DNA of 64,000 nt from contig CP126203.1 in assembly GCA_030272155.1 (NCBI GenBank), forward strand, positions 3,038,001 to 3,102,000, given 5' to 3'. Positions 59,606 through 64,000 of the stretch are shown here, piece by piece. Position 1 is the first letter of the stretch; each line of letters begins with the position of its first letter. The notes below the pieces were generated by a model. That model did not search any database and was not told where the DNA came from. It was given only the letters and a program-made list of their open reading frames with translations. This DNA comes from Tetradesmus obliquus. Lineage: Eukaryota > Chlorophyta > Chlorophyceae > Sphaeropleales > Scenedesmaceae. The translations under genes and the position numbers were made by a program.

Positions 59606-61759
59606 GTTCAACAGCAACAACCAGCAAGCAACCAGCGGCAGCAGCAGCAATGCGAACGAGCAGCCAGGCAAGGTCAAGCGGGCTGCGCCAGCAGGGCAGG
59701 AGCAGCAGCCTTGGTATGCTGCTGCCTGGCACTGGTTCCGCAGCACTGTGTGGGGCACTCCAGTGGACATCATGGAGCTGGGGCCGCCTTGGACAAAGTG
59801 GCCAGGTGGGCAGTGTGTTATTCTGTATCGCTTCACGTTGTGGTGACATGCATCGCAGTTGTCGCACTGCTGCCGCTTGCAGCACGTGTGGTGCGGCCTG
59901 CGCATTACGGGCTGTAGGTCAAACGTGTCAGCTGCGCGCGTGGCAGTGAAGGCCGATGGGTTTGTATGTTGATGCTAGTGCACATGCTGTGTGGGGCACG
60001 CCAGTGGACATCATGGAGCTGGGGCCGCCTCGGACAAAGTGGCCAGGTGGGCAGTGTGTTATTCTGTATCGCTTCATGTTGTGGTGACATGCATCGCAGT
60101 TGTCGCACTGCTGCCGCTTGCAGCACGTGTGGTGCGGCCTGCGCATTACGGGCTGTAGGTCAAACGTGTCAGCTGCGCGCGTGGCAGTGAAGGCCGATGG
60201 GTGTATATGTTGATGCTAGTGCACATGCTGTGTGGGGCACTCCAGTGGACATCATGGAGCTGGGGCCGCCTCGGACAAAGTGGCCAGGTGGGTGTGAAAA
60301 CACGTGTCAGCTGTGAAAGTGGCAGTGAATTGTGTTTGTGTTTCCAAGTTTTGAGTATAACTGCTGTGTGGGGCACTCCAGTGGACATCATGGAGCTGGG
60401 GCCCCCTTGGACAAAGTGACCAGGTGGGTGTGAAAACACGACAGAACTGCTGGTTTCTGGTGCTGTTGTATTGTGCATGTGGCAATGCTGCCGCTTGCAG
60501 CATGTCTGATGCTACCTGCGCATTCCGGGGCTGTAGGTACACGTGTCAGCTGTGAAAGTGGCAGTGAATTGTGTTTGTGTTTCCAAGTTTTGAGTGTAAC
60601 TGCTGTGTGGGGCACTCCAGTGGGCATCATGGAGCTGGGACCTGCTTGGACAAAGTGGCCAGGTGGGCAGTATGTTATGTTCTCTGCTGCATTATGCACA
60701 AGCAACCTGCATTACGTATGCAGCGCTGTTGCTGCAGCTTGCAGCACGTGTGATGCATTCATGGGCTGTAGGTGTACTTGTCAGCTGTGCGCGTGGCAGT
60801 GACGGCTGATGGGTTTGTATGTTGATGCTAGTGCAAGTGCTGTGTGGAGCACTCCAGTGGACATCATGGAGCTGGGGCCGCCTTGGACACAGTGGCCAGG
60901 TGGGCAGTGTGTTATTCTGTGCCGCTTCACGTTGTGGTGACATGCATCGCATTTGTCACACTGCTGCCGCTTGCAGCACGTGTGATGCGGCCTGCGCATT
61001 CTTCAGCTGTAGTATATTTGTCAGCTGTGCGCCTGGTAATGAACGCTGATAATTTTTCATATGCATATGTTGATTTATCAGTTGATTTATCAGTATAATG
61101 TACGTGCATGTGCTGTGTGGGGCGCTCCAGTGGACCTCACGCAGCTGGGGCCTCCTTGGATAAAGTGGCCAGGTGGGTTGACCTGGTTTTGCTGTGCGCA
61201 TCTAGAGTGATGCTGCCTTATGCGCATACTGCTGTTGTTCTGTCGTGCTGTGCCTGTGCAGGCTACCGCTGTTGCAAGCGCTACTGGTAGTACTGGCTCT
61301 GCTGCCGCATCGGCGGCGGCTGCCGCTGCTGTGATGGTTTCTTGCGTGCTGGTCGCACGCAAATCACAATTTGCTGAACTACACCAACGCACCATGGCTG
61401 CTGCTGCTGCTGCTGCTGCTGCTGTCTTGCAGATTATGACCGGCTGAACAACACCAATGCACTCATGGCAGGGCTGTGGGCAAGCCTGTCTGAGGCAGTG
61501 AGCCAGCAGCTGGTGCTCATCTCCTGCTGCTGCTGCTACTGTCTCACCACAGACTACAATCGCCTCAACAACACCAATGCGCTGATGGCAGGGCTGTGGC
61601 AAAGCCTATCTGAGGCGGTGAGCCAGCAGCTGGCGCTCATCTCCTGCTGCTGCTGCTGCTACTACTGTCTTGCCACAGACTACGATCGCCTCAACAACAC
61701 CAACGCGCTGATGGCAGGGCTGTGGCCAAGCCTGTCTGAGGCAATCAGCCAGCAGCTGG

Positions 61760-61843
<84 letters not shown>

Positions 61844-62885
61844 TTACCATAGACTATGACCGTCTCAACAACACCAATGCACTCATGGCAGGGCTTTGGG
61901 CAAGCCTGTCCGAGGCAGTGTTCCATCAGCTGGTGCTCATCTCCTGCTGCTGCTGCTTCTACTGCTGCTGCTGCTGCTGCTGCCGTCTCACAGACTATGA
62001 CCGTCTCAACAACACCAATGCGCTTATGGCAGGGCTGTGGCCAAGCCTGTCTGAGGCAATCAGCCAGCAGCTGGTGCTCACTGCTGCTGCTGCTGCTGCT
62101 GGTGCTGGTGCTGCTGCTGCTGCTGCCGTCCCGCAGACTATGATCGCCTCAACAACACCAACGCGCTTATGGCAGGGCTGTGGCCAAGCCTCTCCGAGGC
62201 AGTCAGCCAGCAGCTGGTGATCACTGCTGCTGCTGCCCCTGCCATGGTTTCGCACGTGCGGTCCTAAGCATAACTACTACCTTCTGAGCAACACCAACAC
62301 AGAACCACTGCTGATGCTACCCGTCTTGCAGATTACGATCGCCTCAACAACACCAATGCGCTTATGGCAGGGCTGTGGCCAAGCCTCTCCGAGGCAGTCA
62401 GCCAGCAGCTGGTGCAGGCCATGGCGCCCGGCCTGATGCAGCAGGCTGCTAAGGACTACGGTGCTGGCTACCTGACTGACCTCAAGCTGGTGCAGTTTGA
62501 ACTGGGGGAGGTGCGAGGCTGGTGCTGCTCTGCTTCACTGTGTTGATTGTGACCGGTTCTAAGTGTGGTTGCGCATGTGCATGGTGTTAATGTTTGTAAA
62601 AGTTTGCACAACAGCACACAGCGCTGCCTGTGTGTACAAGCAGCAGCAGCTGGTGCAGGCCATGGCGCCTGGCCTGATGCAGCAGGCTGCTAAGGACTAT
62701 GGTGCTGGCTACCTGACTGACCTGAAGCTGGTGCAGTTTGAACTGGGGGAGGTGCGAGGATGGCGCTTTGCTGCTTGTGCCTGGCGCTTCGCCGTCGCTG
62801 CTACGACTGCTGCGGCTGCTGTGCCAAGTGCAGACATCACAAGGGCTTGATGGCTTGAATGTGTAGCATCATCTTGCGTTTCTTC

Positions 62886-62917
<32 letters not shown>

Positions 62918-64000
62918 GCCATATGCAGATTGCGCCGCGGCTGGATGGCATGAAGGTGTACGATCAAATAAGCGATGAGCAGCTGATGCTGGAGGTGGCG
63001 GCGAGCTGGGGCAGCAGCAGCAAGGTGAGGATGCAATTACTTTGGCTGTGCTGCATGACAGTAATGTGTTGATGAGTTGGCAGGGGCAGCAGCACTGGCA
63101 GCTGATGCTGCAGGTAGCGGTGAGCTGGGGCAGCAGCAGCACGGTGAGGGCGCATTTCTGTGTCTCTCACCACCTAGTAGTAGTAGCAGCTGCAGCAACA
63201 GCTGTGGTGAGGTTGAGGGTTGTGGTGGGCAGCTGATGCTGGGGGTGGCGGCGAGCTGGGGCAGCAGCAGCAAGGTGAGGATCTAACTGTGCTGCCTGAC
63301 ACTACTCCAGCTGTGCTGCTCAAAACTATTGTGGTGATGGGCTGGAAGGTGCAGCAGTCTTAGCAGCTGATGCTACAGGTGGTGGCGAGCTGGGGCAGCA
63401 GCAGCGGGGTGAGGGCTCAATTGGTTGATGTCGATGGTGTAATGATGGGCTGTCATGTGCAGCAGCTTTGGTGGGGGCATAGGATGATGGTGGTGGGGAT
63501 GCATGTTACAGCTGCAACGCTGAGTGGAGGTTAGGCTTGCAACGTTGATCATCATGCTGCTACTGCTGCTGCTGCCGATTCTGAACAGGTCGCCGTTGCT
63601 GCCACGCTGCAGCTGTTCGGGCACACGTTCTCCATCCCCCCCACCATTATGCAGCTACAGTATTTGTGGGTGCTTCATTGTTTGTGCTGCCACCATTGCC
63701 AATGCTGCCGCTGCAATAACACCATCCTTGCTGCTGCTGCTGCTGTTGCTGCTGCCTCGCAACAGGTCTCCATTGGCGCCACGCTGCAGCTGTTTGGCCA
63801 CACCTTCAGCATCCCTCTCACCGTTGAGAAGCTGCAAGTCCACGCCATCGCACGCATCAGCGCGCAGCCGCTGCTGCCGCACTATCCTTACGTCGGCAGC
63901 GTGGGAGTGAGCCTGCTGGAGCCTCCCCACATTGATTTTGAGCTGCCGCTTGGTGGGGTGGATGTGATGGCGCTGCCGATGCTGCGGGGGGCGGTGCGGC
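58838..64000 (+). CDS. SMP-domain (extended-synaptotagmin-like) lipid-transfer protein, N-terminal part
   Basis: Exons: 58838-58890, 59222-59805, 62332-62510, 62929-63024, 63766 to beyond 64000; phases agree. The first 200 residues are low complexity, with a long poly-Gln run (59489-59604). The SMP domain runs from about residue 212 to the edge: LNNTNALMAGLWPSLSEAVS, LKLVQFELGE, PRLDGMKVYDQ, LTVEKLQVHAIARIS, PYVGSVGVSLLEPPHIDFEL, GGVDVMALPML. This pattern is that of extended synaptotagmins and plant SYTs, which carry lipids at ER-plasma membrane contacts; C2 domains would be expected downstream, outside the window. No N-terminal membrane hairpin is visible, although WYAAAWHWFRSTVWG could bind a membrane. 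The 2.5-kb second intron is packed with copies of the flanking exons. Confidence 0.85.
59745..61172 (+). repeat. Seven copies of the end of SMP-protein exon 2
   Basis: The segment encoding VWGTPVDIMELGPPWTKWPG plus the CAG|GTGGG donor occurs near 59745-59805 (functional), 59988-60046, 60229-60290, 60361-60424, 60602-60664, 60839-60900 and 61111-61172. The first two repeat units are about 240 bp and nearly identical over their intron part as well. Later copies vary (for example VDLTQLGPPWIKWPG). Confidence 0.92.
61432..62420 (+). repeat. Seven copies of SMP-protein exon 3 start with (TGC)n spacers
   Basis: The acceptor and first 80 coding bases (DYDRLNNTNALMAGLWPSLS onward) occur at about 61436, 61552, 61678, 61851, 61993, 62136 and 62332. 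Only the last continues into the whole exon. Spacers are (TGC)n, reaching 24 units at 61771-61842. Units keep one open frame from 61465 to 62220, giving LNNTNALMAGLW... separated by poly-Cys when unspliced. Confidence 0.95.
62641..62754 (+). repeat. Copy of the end of SMP-protein exon 3
   Basis: About 114 bp encoding QQLVQAMAPGLMQQAAKDYG to VQFELGE and its GTGCGAGG donor, nearly identical to 62404-62518. No acceptor immediately precedes it, but CAGCAG at its start could serve as one. Confidence 0.9.
63094..63655 (+). repeat. Copies of SMP-protein exon 4 end and exon 5 start
   Basis: The end of exon 4 (QLMLEVAASWGSSSK and the GTGAGG donor) recurs near 63094-63147, 63229-63278 and 63363-63414. 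The start of exon 5 (ATLQLFGHTFSIP.T) recurs at 63587-63655 with a GAACAG acceptor, before the functional exon at 63766. Confidence 0.88.

Noticed and set aside
61465..62220. A 251-residue protein of repeated LNNTNALMAGLW units with poly-Cys
   Set aside because: The Cys runs are (TGC)n intron DNA and the repeats are copies of the start of exon 3. The SMP domain is complete without them.

Overview
This window is nuclear DNA of a eukaryote, most likely a chlorophyte green alga. A member of the Sphaeropleales/Scenedesmaceae is possible, but that rank is a guess. Four things point this way: genes broken into many short exons with GT-AG introns, 3' splice sites built from (CTG)n tracts, TGTAA motifs shortly after two stop codons, and a complete plastid flavodiiron protein of the kind found in algae, mosses and gymnosperms. 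No prokaryotic operon, rRNA, tRNA or CRISPR array was seen. All gene models were built by hand from splice sites, reading phase and family motifs. Seven of the eight close perfectly in phase. The exception is the giant wall protein, which needs one single-base correction.

Layout: (1) 1-892, low-complexity GT/GC DNA and unresolved upstream sequence. (2) 893-3246 (+), C-terminal half of a UPF1/SEN1-type helicase whose 5' part lies left of the window. (3) 3247-6100, intergenic with inverted-repeat DNA. (4) 6101-11191 (-), secreted two-domain fasciclin (FAS1) protein, 8 exons, 407 aa. (5) 12281-20343 (+), flavodiiron protein FLVB, 15 exons, 649 aa, with a Tc1/pogo-like MITE in one intron. (6) 20344-23725, intergenic with a diverged tandem repeat. 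(7) 23726-42876 (+), a secreted wall/matrix protein of about 2,400 aa and 42 exons, with Cys-rich, jacalin-like, Ig-like and cadherin-like modules. (8) 42877-45081, intergenic with twin palindromes and a 70-bp-arm hairpin. (9) 45082-49682 (-), membrane-anchored SDR/DFR-like reductase, 8 exons, 558 aa. (10) 49827-53244 (+), alpha/beta hydrolase, 5 exons including a 12-nt microexon, 408 aa. (11) 53245-55217, intergenic with (CA)58. (12) 55218-58791 (-), patatin-like protein with unusual active-site motifs, 5 exons, 555 aa. (13) 58838-64000 (+), N-terminal part of an SMP-domain (extended-synaptotagmin-like) lipid-transfer protein that runs off the right edge.

The genes do not form one pathway. 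FLVB protects photosystem I, and the FAS1 and giant proteins are extracellular. The SMP protein, the patatin-like protein and possibly the SDR relate to membranes or lipids.

The strongest unexplained signal is structural. Nearly every gene carries tandem, partial copies of its own exons. Each copy includes a splice junction plus the adjoining exon piece and sits inside the neighbouring intron, in up to seven copies. Several arrays have units divisible by three and stay open when unspliced. This fits intron growth or gain by tandem duplication across AG|GT junctions, although assembly error must be excluded.
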